A stretch of 64,000 bases of DNA from Distichodus sexfasciatus (Eukaryota; Chordata; Actinopteri; Characiformes; Distichodontidae): positions 5,554,495 to 5,618,494 of the forward strand of contig JAVGVS010000001.1 of NCBI GenBank assembly GCA_032718565.1, written 5' to 3'. Below the pieces are notes generated by a model. That model had not been told where the DNA came from. It did not search any database and saw nothing but the letters and a program-made list of their open reading frames with translations. The position numbers and the translations under genes are program-made. This document shows positions 1 to 13,500 of this stretch, piece after piece (position 1 is the first letter of the stretch; every line of letters begins with the position of its first letter).

Positions 1-91
1 TACTTGTGGGGTACCTTTACTAGTCTGGGATTTGAACTGGCAACCCAGCAATCACAGCGGCAACTACCAAACTGTTACTTCTACCATTGCC
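1..91 (-). mobile_element. SINE-like family B fragment
   Basis: TACCTTTACTAGTCTGGGAT, then TTTGAACTGGCAACC, matches the head of family B. Cut by the window edge. Confidence 0.7.
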
Positions 92-175
92 CTGGTGTGT
101 GCGTGAGCTCGATTCTCTTAAATCTTAAATAAAGCGTAAGTGGAAATAAACATTAGCCAACATAAATTAGTATTA

Positions 176-331
176 GTTTACATTTGGAGCATTTAACAGA
201 TGTTCTTATCCAACTTAGGGTTAAAATGTCTTGTTCAGAGGCTAAACGGTGGCAGCGATGGTGGTAGGATGATAGTGAGCCAGACTTCAACCCACAACCT
301 CTTGATTTACAGACGACACACTGTGGTTCAT
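176..331 (-). mobile_element. family C (V-SINE-like) copy, diverged
   Basis: TTTACATTTGGAGCATTTAA, CAGATGTTCTTATCC, then TTCAACCCACAACCTCTTGA. This matches the family C ends (GAGCATCTGCTAAATG reversed and a tRNA-like head). Confidence 0.65.
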
Positions 332-1378
332 GAGTCTAGTTCTTAAATGAGAATCCTCACACTAGGCCACCACCTCCCCAGACAGGACCCGGCGTCAAAA
401 GCAGACGGTGCAAGAGAGAAAGGAGAAAGCATGTCAAGTGCTGGTGTCAGCCAGACAGAGACAAGTGGGGTCACCTGCTCTCCCTCCTACGGAATTAGCC
501 GCTATCTAACCCAGGCGTGCCGTGGCGAGCTGACGGTAATCCCGCACCCACTGCAGCGCCGTGCCTGTGTTACATTATCATAGCTAATCCCATAATCCCC
601 ACCACGCTGCTAATCTCAAGCCCACCCCCTCTCTCCCCTCACTCACTAATCATACTAATGACGGACCCCCGTCTCCCCTGGCGACTGTCACTAGGCGACA
701 TCAGCAGCCCGAAAGTCTCATGCCACCTCAGGCCCACGCCAACGCAAAACGCAACTTGCACCAGCCTCCCAGGAAGCTCTCATTAATGGAATTCATAGCC
801 GACGGCGAAACACAAACCAAACATATGTTCAACAAATCATTGTCTATGTGTGTGAGAGTGTGTGCGTGCGTGTGTGTCAGTGTCACTGTAACTACGCAGG
901 ACTGGTTGAATCGCAGCAGCACCGGGCGCCGTCAAAGTCCCGGCAAGCCGAAATCCTGATGCCTTTGAAGTGATTGGTGCCCGATCTAATGCCAGCCCCA
1001 AAGAGACAGAGTTCTGCTTGCTGGTCTGATGCACTCTATTAACGCCAGTCTCACTCTGACACAGTACGGACAGCCTGGGCTTATTGTGGGACAAGGTGAA
1101 AGAGGATGAGGGGGAGAGGGAGGGAGAGGGGAAAAGAAAGAAGTGCTAAGAATGATGGATAGTGGTAGTAAGGTGTTAAAAGAAGTGCTTGGAGTCAAAG
1201 AAAATGATTCACTGCTCATGAGTAGATGATTACCTGCAGCCACTGTGTGTGTGTGTGTGCACCAACGTTAAGCCCTACAGGGCTTTGTGCATAAAGGTGA
1301 CTGTTAAAGTGTGTCTTATGATGTCTGTATGGGTATGTATGTGTGTACCTCAAGGGCTCTGTCTGTACTAGTAGTATA

Positions 1379-1401
1379 GAGTGTGTGTGTGTGTGTGTGT
1401 A
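1379..1401. repeat. (GT)n microsatellite beside the exon 31 donor
   Basis: About 11 GT units ending a few bases beyond the exon 31 donor (in intronic sequence on the minus strand). Confidence 0.9.
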
Positions 1402-1406
1402 CTCAC

Positions 1407-1504
1407 CTTGTTTGCGATGGGCAGCTCTGTCTCTCTCTATACTCGCCTTCACTACAGACACCTCAGTAGAGCTTTTCTCTTTACTGTCTCTCTGTCTGTC
1501 ACCA
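1407..1504 (-). CDS. myo3b: myo3b exon 31, putative tail exon
   Basis: A 98-base candidate exon with acceptor CCTTCCTGTCAG and donor GTGAGT. It continues exon 30 in phase: residues 1152-1183, rich in Ser, Asp, Glu and Lys (KEKSSTEVSVV, ERDRAAHRKQ). A faint resemblance to the RNESAAHNQ part of the human tail is from memory and weak. An alternative acceptor 12 bases upstream would break the phase. Confidence 0.6.
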
Positions 1505-4500
1505 CTGACAGGAAGGACCTTTAGAATGTGAAGGAAAAATGAGAACTGTGGCACACACATCAACACACACACACAAAGACACCCACAAAAGTATACACAC
1601 ACACACGCACGCGCAAACACACACAGACACACACACACGCTAGACAAGCTAAGTTGAAATACAAGCACAAAAACAACCAGGGATGCAGCAAAAAAACGCA
1701 CATTAATTAAACTGATTACTCAGAGTTCACTGTTCTGGCAGAGATGTTTATTAGCAGCCATTAGCAGTGTGTTTTGCAATGGTAAGTGCTAATGTACAGC
1801 CACCAAATATCTCTTTTTTATTCTCTCTCTCTCTCTTATAGTGGTTCTGTCGTAGCAGCTTAATTGTAATGCGGGAAATAACGATGGCGGTTCTCTCCGA
1901 CTTCCTCACATATTTAATTTTATCTTTGAATAAAAGAGCTATAGGAAAGTATTAATCTGCTTAACATTTCTAAGTACATCCTCCAAAGGATTTGGCTGTT
2001 TTAATCTTACATATGCTCAGCAGAGTTACTGGCAAAAACTGTACGTTTTCTTCATCTCATCCTTTCAACATCAAATGGTGAGCAGCAAAAATTGGATCAG
2101 ACTTCAAAGCCAGGCGATGTGCTCCAAGTCACAGAGTGGCTCCTCTATTTCACATATTGAATTCGAGCAGGATATCAAAGTGCTAGCAAAGAACCTCAGG
2201 TCTTTACTAAAAAAGGGCTCTAACATCTGTAGAGAGAGAAGCGCAAAGACAAATCACCTCAGGGAGAAGCTAGCATTTACTCTCCGCCGCGGATTTCCAG
2301 TCTTTTGATTCACTCCTTCCCTGTACCTCCCTCTCTCTCCATCTCTCGCTTTCTGTCTCTTCCCTTCTCTCTCTCTCTCTTTTCCCATCACTCTCTCCTT
2401 CTTTTTCCCCTTCCTCTCTCTCTCTCCACTGAGATGAGAGTTCAGAATGAGTTAGATTTCGCTCTTTTGTCTCAAGGACTCATAAATTTCGCAAAAGCAC
2501 TTCTCCTGGAAGCTTTGCAGCTGAGTGTCACACGAAGATCAGCGATAACACGGCAACCATGAACACAAAACATCATTTTTTTTCATAGTCATCACTTCTT
2601 ACCTTCTCTTTAGAGATTGGACAGTCTGAGCCTCTTCTTTGAGGGCTGTCGTCCCTAAGGAGGGAGTTAAAAAAGGTTTACTTACAGAAACGTGAGGACA
2701 TGACCTTTACCTGAGAACAAGTTGCCCTACATGTCATTTTAGAACTACAAGCATTGTCTCACATCTACAATCCACAAAGAAAATGAACATAAGTAATCAG
2801 CATGCTTTAACACAACAGAAATGTGGTGAAAAGATTGTTTTGCCAAAGCCTCTAGTGAAAAACAGAAAAAAATAGCTTCCCTCATCAGCATGTAGGCTAG
2901 CTAATGAATCTTCCAGAAGGAAAATGGGCAGTTGATGTCAAAATAAATCTATATGGATCCTCTCCAGAAATGATTAAACAGAATAGTAAAGTTTGAGGTT
3001 TGAAGTTTCACCACTGAGAATTAGGATGTAAACAAGCCTGCAAAAATCCCTCCAGAAACACCACACACACACACAGACACACAAACACACACAGACACTT
3101 CAGATCAAGAAAAATGCATCAATATGAGTAATCAAAAGAAGACACATTTATTGCTGCTTATTGCATGATGAGCTTTCACTCTGTCTGCTGTAAAATGTGT
3201 AATGTAATATCACAGTCTAATAATGTCCAGTGCATTGTTCTGGTAAACAGAGAGGTTTGGTGAGCCAGCGTCATCATGAAAAACAATTTTCAAAAAAACC
3301 CTATTTATTTGCTGGAGACCGACCAAAGGGCAATAGAAGTAAGATTTTTTCCAAACCAACACTTATCACAAACTCAAGCATTTCCCAGTCACTGGAACAG
3401 ACAGCCAGATATACACTATATTCCAATATTATTAGGACGAAATACAGGAGCTCAGCGAGCTGCTATTTCAAAATGTAATGTTTGCAGAGAAATTCAGAAG
3501 ACTGGTGCTGGTTGTTCAAACAATGCACCCTCATTGCCGACTCTTCCTTTAGGTACAAAGCTTCTTAATGAATAGACTCGCCCTCTTCTCTCTCTCACAC
3601 ACGCGCACACACACACGCACACACATGCACACACACGCAGTCTTGTATTACTATCTTTGTGAGGTCTTTCCATAGACTCCCATAATGACTAAAGTATATA
3701 ATTTTACACCTACACCTAATCCTAACCCTAACCTTAACCTCAGTAACCAAAAGCACATCTTTTACTTCTTTTAGTTTCTCAAAGAAAACAAGCATATTTT
3801 CTATAAAGTCATTTTTCCTCATGGGGACCTCTCAAATGTCCCCAAAGATAAAAGTGATTTTAGGGGAGAAAAAGGTCCCCACAATGCGATAAATACATGA
3901 ACAAACAAACACACACACGCATATGTAAATATATACTGTATGTACTGCCCTTGGTACTTATTGTCTTTTTTCCTTGTTTCTTTATTCTCTCTTCTTTCGC
4001 TCTGCCTCACGCCTCTTTATCTTTTCTTTTCTCTCTCTCTAATAAGTCTATTAAATACTTTTCCAGCAAGGTAACAGCAAACTCTCACCATAAAGCAGAA
4101 AGCAGGGCCTTTAGTGGAAGCCAGATGTATTTGTGTGCAAGTGAGAACACACTGTGTGCGTGTGTGTGTGTGTTGGGTGGCACGGTGGTGCAGTGGTTAG
4201 CTCTGCCGCCTCACAGCGAGAAGGTCCTGGGTTCGATCCAGGACCTTCGGCTGTAGGGTCTTTCTGTGTGGAGTTTGGGTGCTCTTGTTGCAGTGTTCGC
4301 GTGGGTTTCCTCTGGGTGCTCTGGTTTCCTCCCATAGTCCGGAGGCATGCACTATAGGTTGACTGGTGAATCTAAATTGGCCCCATAAGGTATGATTGAG
4401 AGTGTGACTGTGTGAGTGTGTGTGGCCTGTGGTGTGTTGGCACTGGCCCAGGGTTGGTCCCTGCCTCATCGCCGGTAGTCCCGGGATAGGCTCCGGTCCC

Positions 4501-7500
4501 TGCGACCCTGACAGGGATTAAGGGTTTCAGAAAATGAATGTATGTGTGTGTGTGTGTGTGTGTGTTAGTGTGGGTGAGAGAGAGGGAGAAATAAATTGTA
4601 AACCGTTCAGAGAAAGTAGCTCAAGAAGGGGGGCACCACAGACACACAAATGCTAACCTGAAGAGAGCTTTCATGTTACGTCATATTTCAGCAACCACAC
4701 ACACACATATACACACCTAAACAGAACTTTCATATTTTTGACTCAACTGAAGGAAACCAACATTAACCTGCAAACCACTCCAACAATAAGACGAGTTAGC
4801 AATCAAAACATAGGAGACAGACACAAACCCACAGTCACACAGACATATAACAGTATTAGAATAAGACATACCCGGCTGAGGAAGAGGATGATGAAGAGTG
4901 CTGGCGTTTGTGTCTGTATTCTTTTCGGACTCTGTGCCCTCTGTATGCTGCAACCCATAGTTGAACACAACATGTCACTGACACACACACACTTTTAGAT
5001 TGATTTACAGTGTTTGTGCCTAATGACTTGCCTTTGAAATAAAATTGTTAATAAAATTCAAACAAAGTGGCTCTTACTTTTTGGGAAGAAAACAAGAAAA
5101 ATTCCCATTTCACACGCAGCTGTTTTTAAGAACATGTTCAAGTGTTAGTAATTACTTAGGCAAGTGATTAGTGTTTTATGACTTACAAATTAACTGAGGA
5201 AAAAGAAAGAAACAACCCAAAACTGAACACTCATGAAATCAAAGCAGTTGGACTAAAAATGCAGAAAAACTGATGTATTCCGGTTTAGATGAGCTTCGTT
5301 AATTAAGACGCAACACGGTTTCAAATGAGAGCATGAAGGAGAGTGGCCCAGTCCACTAAGGACAGAGCGAAAATGTGCCCTTTAAAGAGCTTTAATGTCA
5401 CATGGAAACCAACACATCCTGTTAATCCTGCAAAAATGAATGAAAATATACTTTATGTTTATTGCCATTGTTGTATTGCTTCTTATTTTTCTTCTTATTA
5501 GTATTATGATAGATCCTTCACAAGCACTGAGAAATATCTCTATTTAATACACTGTATAACTTACAAACAGGAACTTTATTCATTGCAAATACATCAGGGA
5601 TCTTAGTATTTTCTGCATCTCACATCTGTTAAAACTATATCTGTATGAACATCTAGAGAATATATGTATATTTACCATATTCACAATATTTATAATTCTT
5701 CCTACAGTATACTTCATTTAATGCTGACCTTCATGTTAATATTTTATGTTTATTGCCTTGATCTTCACGCTAATGTCAAGAGAAATGTCAAGAAAAGTGT
5801 GATCCATAAACATCGAGCGAATATATTCATATCGTTCACTATTTGCAATAGTATGATTGATACCTATAATTCCTTTTATGCAAAACTTAGATTATTGAAT
5901 GTTTATGAAATGAACTGAATCGATCTTGAAGCGAACGTCAAATCAAATTCCTTGTGTGATCTTGACTGGCCAACAAAGATTACTTTGATTTTGAAGGAGT
6001 ACAAGTAAATATGCAAAAATGCTTTTGTTTAATCTGTACTTAATTTGAGAAAGCCACGTCATCTCACTGCAGCTTGGACTGTGTGAACACCAGTACACAC
6101 TCACACGGAGGGAGACGAAGGGGCTGTGTCAGCTAGAACACACACTGGCTTTTCTCACTGTGAAAGATCTGTTTATCTGGACGGTTTACAAGTGGCTTTA
6201 ATAGTGGACACATGGGGAACTGAAAGAGAGTGACAGAGGGAGGTAGAGAGGAAGAGAGAGAGAGGGAGAGGGGAGGGAATGATAGAGAGAGAGAGAGAGA
6301 GAGAGAGAGGATGATAGCCTCAGTGCCAAAAAAGGAGGCAAGCAGCACTTGAAGCGAGGAGAGCGGAACAATGGCATCTCTCCTCCCTGTCCCTCCCTCT
6401 CTCCTGCCTCCCCACGGTACCCTGCTACCGCCCTCTCCCTCCCTCCGTCCCTCCCTCCCTCTGCACGTCCTCAAAGGAGGAGGGGAGCGAGGGAGGGGGC
6501 GCCCCAAGAAGGTTAATATGCCTGCTTTGATCTCTGCCAGGCCACAGTGAGTAAGAATTCATTTACATTTCAGATGAAAAGGTTGACAGTATAAAAAGGC
6601 ATCTTGTTTCTGGTATGTGAGAGCCCTGTAATAGGCCGGGAATTTGAGAGAGGAAGTGGCAAGGAAACAGAAGGGGATAAAAACCCCCCAGCCCACCCCT
6701 CCACCCCTTCTCCCATCTCCCCTCAACCTCCTCCTCCTCCTCCTCCTCCGCTGCCTGCACTGGGAAAGAGATGAAAGGGAAGAAAGGATCTCAATATGTG
6801 CTGTTCCACTGAAACGTGGGGACCAAATGCTGGGGCCCAAAGTTTCAAACTTTCTCCTCCTCCATTATTTATTCATTATTGCTGTGTTGGGAGCTTGTTT
6901 GTTGAGAGAAAAATGAGTTTTTAGGATGCTTGAGAAAGAGATGGCAGACAAACGGGACGATCTGGCCGCAGACGTTCCAGGAAGAAGCGGGTGAGATGCT
7001 GGAGGTGTGCGAGGGAGCGAGCCGGAGCGCAAATCAGTACCTGACTGGATCTGCACCGCCGCTCTCTCCCGCTCACGCTTAACCTGTTTCAGATTCTGAC
7101 GGGCAACGTAACCTCTCCAGGCTAGGGAGAGAAAGAAAGAGAGAGAAAAATAAAGGGAAAAAGGGAAAGATAAGGAAAGTGAGAGAAGGACGAAAGAGAG
7201 AGAGAAAGGGAAGAAAAAGAGAGAAATCAGGAAAGAGGGGAAGAGTAAAGGGGAAGAAAGAATGACAAAAAGAGGGAGAGAGAATAAAAGAAGAAGGGTG
7301 AGATGGAAAGAGTGAGATTGAGAGAGAGAGAGAGAGAGCACATGCAAGAGAGATGGAGGAAGAGAGAGATGTAACGAAAAAGAGAGGGAAATAAAGAGAG
7401 AGAGGGAGAGAGAGAGTAAACAGTAGAGAAAGAGGGAGGGAGAGAAAGAAAAAGACAGAGACAGAGAGGAGGGGAGAGGGCGCAAGAGTGGAAGCGAGAG

Positions 7501-10500
7501 TGAGAGAGAGAGAGGGAAAAGAAAAAGAGAAAGACGGGGAGGAAAGAAAAAAGTGAGATGGAAAGGGGGAAGGGAGAGACAGTGTAGGTTAGTGAGAGAG
7601 AGGGCAAGAAAGAAAAGGGGGGGGGAGAGAGAGAGAGAGAAGGAAAGGAGAGAGAAAGACAGAGAGAGAGGGAAGCAAAAAGAGAGGACGGGAAATAGAA
7701 GGAGAGTAAAAGAAAATGAGAGAAAGACAGAGAAGGAGAAAAACATCAAGTGGTGTACATAAATGTCAAATGTAAAGATGTCATTGTTCACTGCTCTGTA
7801 GCTTGTTAATGAACAACCTCAAGGTACAATGCTGTGATTAGAGGCAGTGCTGTACCTGACTGAATGATAACTGCCCCGTTGTGGCGTTTCTCTCTCTCTC
7901 TGCGGTACCTCCTCGCCCCCAGCCAGCCCTTAGTGTAGGCCTGCAGAACCACCACTCGAGCCATTACCTCTCTCAACAACAGATTCAGCTGTTCCACATG
8001 GTAATACTTCAGAAACACCTGTCTCACACACACACACAAACAAACAAACATCAACGCAACATAAAAATGCACGGCCATGTGAAAACAGAAGGCACCTTCA
8101 TTCACCTCTCCAAAAAAGCATAACGATTGCAATCATGGGGTTTATAGGGGAATTGCACTCTTTGAACTTGTTATTTCATTTTTTAATTTCAAAGCTACAG
8201 ATGCCAACCATCTGGTCAATTAGACTCATAGATAACAACCTCTCTGCTAAGGGATTTAACTCTTCAGAGGGGGGGGGGGGAGAGAGAGAGAGAGAGAGAG
8301 AGAAAAAAAAAAAAACAAGAGAGAGAAAGGTGAGAGAAAATGAAAGACGCAGAATGAAAGACAGTGCAAGAGAATCAAAGAGTGGAGTTTGTTTTGTATG
8401 CATCGAATGGGGTGGGGTGGGGAAACAGCTCTCCATTGGGAGGAGCAGGTATTTCATCACATTTATGCAGCGCAGGGTGTGCGATGAATGAGAAGTGCAC
8501 CTTGGTCTTGCCCAGCATCCAGTTGTCCAGCTTGGCTCTTTGCAGGATGGCAACTGTGTTTTCCCTACTGCACTCTGGCATCTGGTGGGCACGAAATGCC
8601 AGGTAATAGTACCTGAGGAAAGGAGCATCAACAGCTTGATCTGATTTATTAATCCTTTTATAAAATGATGGCCTTTAAACAGAGTGAATTCCATTTTCTA
8701 ATTACAGAGACAGTTTCCGTGTAGCAACCTGGGGCTCACAGTGATGTGAAGTAACTAACCCATCCGTGAGGGAGCAGTAGGCAGCGACACGGTCAGCACG
8801 CGGAGAGCAGTACTTGGGGACGGTATCTTGCATGAATACCTCAGTGATAGGTTTACCAGTCCGGGATTTGAATCAAGGGGGTGAACGTCATAACCGTTAT
8901 TAAATTTACCAGGTTTAGCAGATGTTCTTATCTAGAGTGACTTACATTTCCTAATTTCAAGGCCAGTTTCTCTGAGAGCAACTTGAGAATATGGGTCTTG
9001 CTCAGGGACCCAGTGACAGTTGTTCTGGAGAACCCACAGCTTCTTGGTCCAGTGGCAAGCATCCTAACCACTAGACCACAATTCAATTTTTACAATTCAA
9101 TTTGACTTATATAGCACTCTTAACAACAGTTAATATCACAAAGTGCTTTACAAATAGCCAGCCCAGACCCCCAACAAGCAAGCCTGAGTTGACAAGGGAA
9201 AAACTCCCTCTAGTAGGACACAACACTGGGAGGAACCAAGACTTGGAAGGAGACCCCATCCTCCTCTGGGCGACCGGTATGCATGAACATTTAATACACA
9301 AGCGAACATTAGTTCAAGATTAATCGTTAATGAATCATGTTTGAAGAAGTGACGATATACAAATAGTCCAATTACCCCCCAAGTGTTTCTGATTGGTGTT
9401 GAGTTCTCAGAAATAGCCTCTGACAGGCCACCATGCCCACACAGCGCACGGTCATGGCATCACAGCACGCTATTTGCAGCTGCAAAAGTCAAAGGACGGA
9501 TTCCACTTTGAAGAAGGTGGCTTTGACCATATTTATCAAAATGTATGATTCGAAAGGTGAAATGGATAGAACTTATACATCTCAGTGTAACTTAAGCTGA
9601 CAATCAAAACATACCTCCAAAATGTCATTAAAATCTTGTTGCGATTTGACATCACATTGTTAAAATATATACATTTAATATCATGTTCACACTTTTTAAT
9701 TAATCTGCTTTAAGAGTATCCTAAAGCGCAAACATTATTATTAGATCAAATAGCTTTGATGTTGTTATAGACCTTTCCTCCGGAGCTTATGGTAAGACAA
9801 ACTACTGTAAGTAGCTACTAAAACTAGCTTGGCCATAGCTTTGCTACTTTGAATCATAAGTAACTTGTTGATTGAAAACCTGGCAAAGAAAGAAAAGAAG
9901 CTGAAAAGAAAAGAAGCTTCCCCAACACTGGGGTCTCAGATGTTGTGCAATAAGTAGAGCAGAGACAGACTTGAACCCACAACCTCTTTTTGTAGATGAG
10001 AATCCTACCACTAGATCGTTATCCCTTCCCAGAAATACAAATGCTCTCACATTGAAAGGTCAGACAAAAAAAAGCACAGCACCATCGGTGAGATTAGTCT
10101 GCCTTCTTCTTAGGAGCTATGTGAACTTAGTAGCTAAGTGAAGAACCAGTATCATAGCTGAATTAACTCCTGTTTGTAAGTTAGCATGTCTACGTATTAT
10201 GAAGTTGGATTTACATGTGCTGATTCAAATTCAGCAATAAATGCTGTGTGAGGGTGGTATAGTGGTACACAGCTACAGAAAAAGAGGTTGTGGGTTCAAG
10301 TCTAACTATAGTCTACTTCCAGCACTACCACCACTGGGCCATGAGTATGACCACCAAGTCAGAAACAGCTGGTAGCTGAAAATACCTGTCTTGGTAAAGA
10401 GAGAAAAAATAGCTGGATTTGTTTTTTGGTGTAAAAGTGAGTGATTATTTGTCATTGTGAACGCACCACAGCACAGCACACAGGGCACCAAACTGAAATC

Positions 10501-13500
10501 TGACCTCCGTGAAGGAGCAGTGGGGAGCTGACATGGGCAGAGCCCAGGAGGCAGTGCTTGGCGATGGTACCTTGTTCATGAGTACCTCAGTAGTACCTTT
10601 GGAATGGCACACTACATTGCTTTTTGTAATAAAAAAGCAACAGCATATTAAAAGTAGCTTTGTCACTGATAAACTACTAATACTGTCTCTAAATAGTAAA
10701 TGCATGTCACTCTGGAGAAGAGAGTTACTAAATTTCATGAATGTGAATGACGTCTATGTAGGTGGTGTTGCTCTAATGCTGAAACCTGAAGTTTGCGGGT
10801 AATTAAAATGTTCTATCCTGTAATATGTGAAAAGACAGGCAGATGGCAAAGACCATCATTGAAAAAGAGTATGAAGTAAAACTATGTGAAAAAAATCTGA
10901 TAAAATATTGACGAAGAAAAAACAATAACAAATCAAAGTGGCTCAGTGTGTCTCTTGGGTTTAACTTAACTATTAGCTATATGCTGTGAAATATATGAGA
11001 GCAGATTCTTAGAATATATTTGTTTTTAATAAGTAACAAACCAACAGTGCACCTGTGCATAAGGTCACAATGTGCCCTGCACTCGTTCATTTGGAGCAAA
11101 TGAAGTGCACATACCTCTGTTCAGAAACATCACGAATCAAGCAGGACCCAGTTTCTCTGAAGTATTCGCTCACGTCAGAGCGAGATAACAAACTATTGTA
11201 TTTCCAGGAGGAAACGTCTCTTTGATTCACCACTGCCCACTTGCCTTTCATATTAACTCTTACTGATACCTGTTATCTCTTTGATGATGAATACAAAGAG
11301 GACTCCTCCATGGCTTCAGAGAAAGCTTTGATAAGGTCATGCAAATTTAAGCCAGTTTATAAGCAGTGTAAGCATAGCTGGGGCCTGCTGGTCCACAGAC
11401 TTGTTTTGGACATTACTAAAAACTAAAAAGTATGGATTCATGGTCACAATGCACAGCGGCCCGGAGTCAGTCTGGGGAAAGGAAAATATCCTCTATAATC
11501 GGGACAGTCCTCTGATCTAAGATGACAAGAAAAGTATGGAGAGTGCCCCGAGTTTGTTGTGTCCCTTTTGGAAGAGTGTGAAACTGTTTGAGATATTTAT
11601 GTAAAAGAGATGACCTACATGTCAATTTTCTCTTTGGACCAAGAAAGAGACGAATAAATGAGGGAGAGAGAGAGAGAGAGGAATGTTTCTAAAATGAAGC
11701 ATGTCTTTCTAAGACTTCAAAAACTCCACAAAACGTCTTTCACAAAAATTCAGTCCACCCCTTCAAAGTTCTCCAGTGTTGATCATTAAAAGAAGAGAAT
11801 CTATTTTCATCTCATTTCATTCTCGGGAGTTTACTATTCAATTACCGATGAAGTAATCCAGTTTCATCACTACCTCTCTTTTAAATCAAACTGACAATAT
11901 AATACATCTAATATTTGCAATGGAAAACACAAAAATAACTTCATAAAGTCTTTGCAGATGCTTTAATCATGTCCCAGAAAGAACAGCTCTAATGGGCCAG
12001 GGCCTGAACCTCTCTTTCCAAGTAAAGCTGGGCAATAGGATCAATAATATAATTTATTTTTCAATATTGATCAATCTTAATATTTATCACAATACAGAAT
12101 TTCTCATTGTTGGTGCAGTTAATACTGGCCATTTACATTACCAACATATATGGAGTGAATAAAGATGCTCATTGTAGCTTAAATACTGAAAAAACTACAT
12201 GCAAACAACATTACACAAAAGTTTTAATTTAAAAAGTGTCTTTTTAGGTCATGCTATTGGCAGCATATCTTACACTGGCTGTTTGCCTTTTCTGCTTTTA
12301 GATATTTGATCCTGTGTTTTGATGATGTGTGTCCTGTTTATTTGTTACCTTGACATTAGCAGTTAACACATTTACCTCCAGATTCAATTATGTTGCAGCA
12401 AATGTGAGGCTTCGCTTCAGATGCAAGAGGCCACAGTCGCTGATTAAATGTCAACCCGGACCTTGGAGTCAAAGAAAAGCTGGTCTACATCCTACACCAA
12501 CAAAGCAAATACCTGTAACCAACATATTTTCTGAAGAATCACACAACAGAAACATTTACACTCCGGCGTTCATCTTTACGCTCTGGCAATCCTCACACTC
12601 AATCGTATTTTGAATGTTCAAGGTATTACAGTAACTTCTACATGGGACATAGTCATAAATGCAACATCTAACACTGGTTGGTTGCTGTTCTAAAATAATG
12701 TCTGCTCTAGTAATAGAATGTGTGTTGTCCGTTTTGCTATATTATATATTATATTATATAATCTTTCAGTAGTAAGCATATCATTGTCATTGAAAATGTA
12801 TTTTATTGAACATTATCAAGACTTGTTTTATAATGTGACGTATTTCTGTTCTTTGGACATCCATTTGGGACAGCAGTGCCTCCAACACACTGTAAGGTCG
12901 GAAAAAATGGCTAATTGTGTTATTTTTAATTTATTAATGTCAGAAATTTTGTACTTAAACATTTAGATTTCTCCCCTGCTTCTATGTCACATTAGGAGAC
13001 ATTTGAATAACTCCACCCTCCTATCTGAGAATCTCGGTCCACCAGGTAGAACTGCTAACGCTTCCTGATTTGCCATTGGTGTTGTGTTGAACATGTATGG
13101 CTGTGTGGATGGTCTGCTGGCAGCAGCCACAACGATTATTTTCACGTGAGATAAACACTCGCCATGCTGTCTACGCCTCAGTTCCAGAGTTGGATGTGGG
13201 CAGCAGTGGCTCAGTTGCATTTACGAATACTAATGAGAAATAGTCTGTTCTGAAAGGGATTGAAAGAGAGGGGTAATAAGCAGGCGAAAATGCCCAATCT
13301 GAGAGGTATTTTCAGCAAACTACTTCATAGACATGTTTAGTGGAGCTCATAGACCTATTTTACTTGTTGAAAAAAGGGTATAATATGGGACCTATCAAAT
13401 GAAACTTTGATAAATGTTGACCTTAAAGTAAAAAGCAAAAAGACATGCAGCGAGAGAGCATGAGGCAGAATAAGACCTGCTATCGTAATGACTGTCAGAA

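Larger units (their letters stand above)
1..1406. other. sequence downstream of myo3b exon 31 (within gene)
   Basis: No further exon could be supported. Holds a family B fragment (1-91), a family C copy (about 176-331), GT-rich tracts (842-885, 1242-1260, 1379-1401) and a purine-rich stretch (1094-1145). The remaining myo3b tail exons are presumably beyond position 1. Confidence 0.6.
2655..7040. other. myo3b intron 29
   Basis: Contains CA tracts (3061-3095, 3597-3637), a CA-embedded element (3638-3895), a family A SINE (4175-4540), a GA tract (6230-6310), a C-run block (6428-6462) and an AT-rich unremarkable part (5.0-6.0 kb). A missing tail exon here cannot be excluded. Confidence 0.6.

Noticed and set aside
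480..570. Exon-like stretch on the minus strand with CTGCAG acceptor and GTGACC donor
   Set aside because: All three frames contain stop codons, so it cannot be a myo3b tail exon.
1216..1701. 161-codon minus-strand ORF
   Set aside because: Most of it is CA/GT microsatellite translated as His/Thr or Cys/Val. Only 1407-1504 is supported as an exon.
2697..2713. Possible 16-base micro-exon with a GTAAAG donor between exons 29 and 30
   Set aside because: Its phase would not connect exon 29 to exon 30.
6865..7791. 308-codon minus-strand ORF rich in Ser, Leu and Phe
   Set aside because: It is the translation of a C/T-rich intron. Only its 7041-7121 part is coding (exon 29), recognised by IQ homology and splice sites.
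8176..8694. 172-codon minus-strand ORF over the converter exon
   Set aside because: Its reading frame is not that of the converter. It is a shadow over exon 27 and a purine tract.
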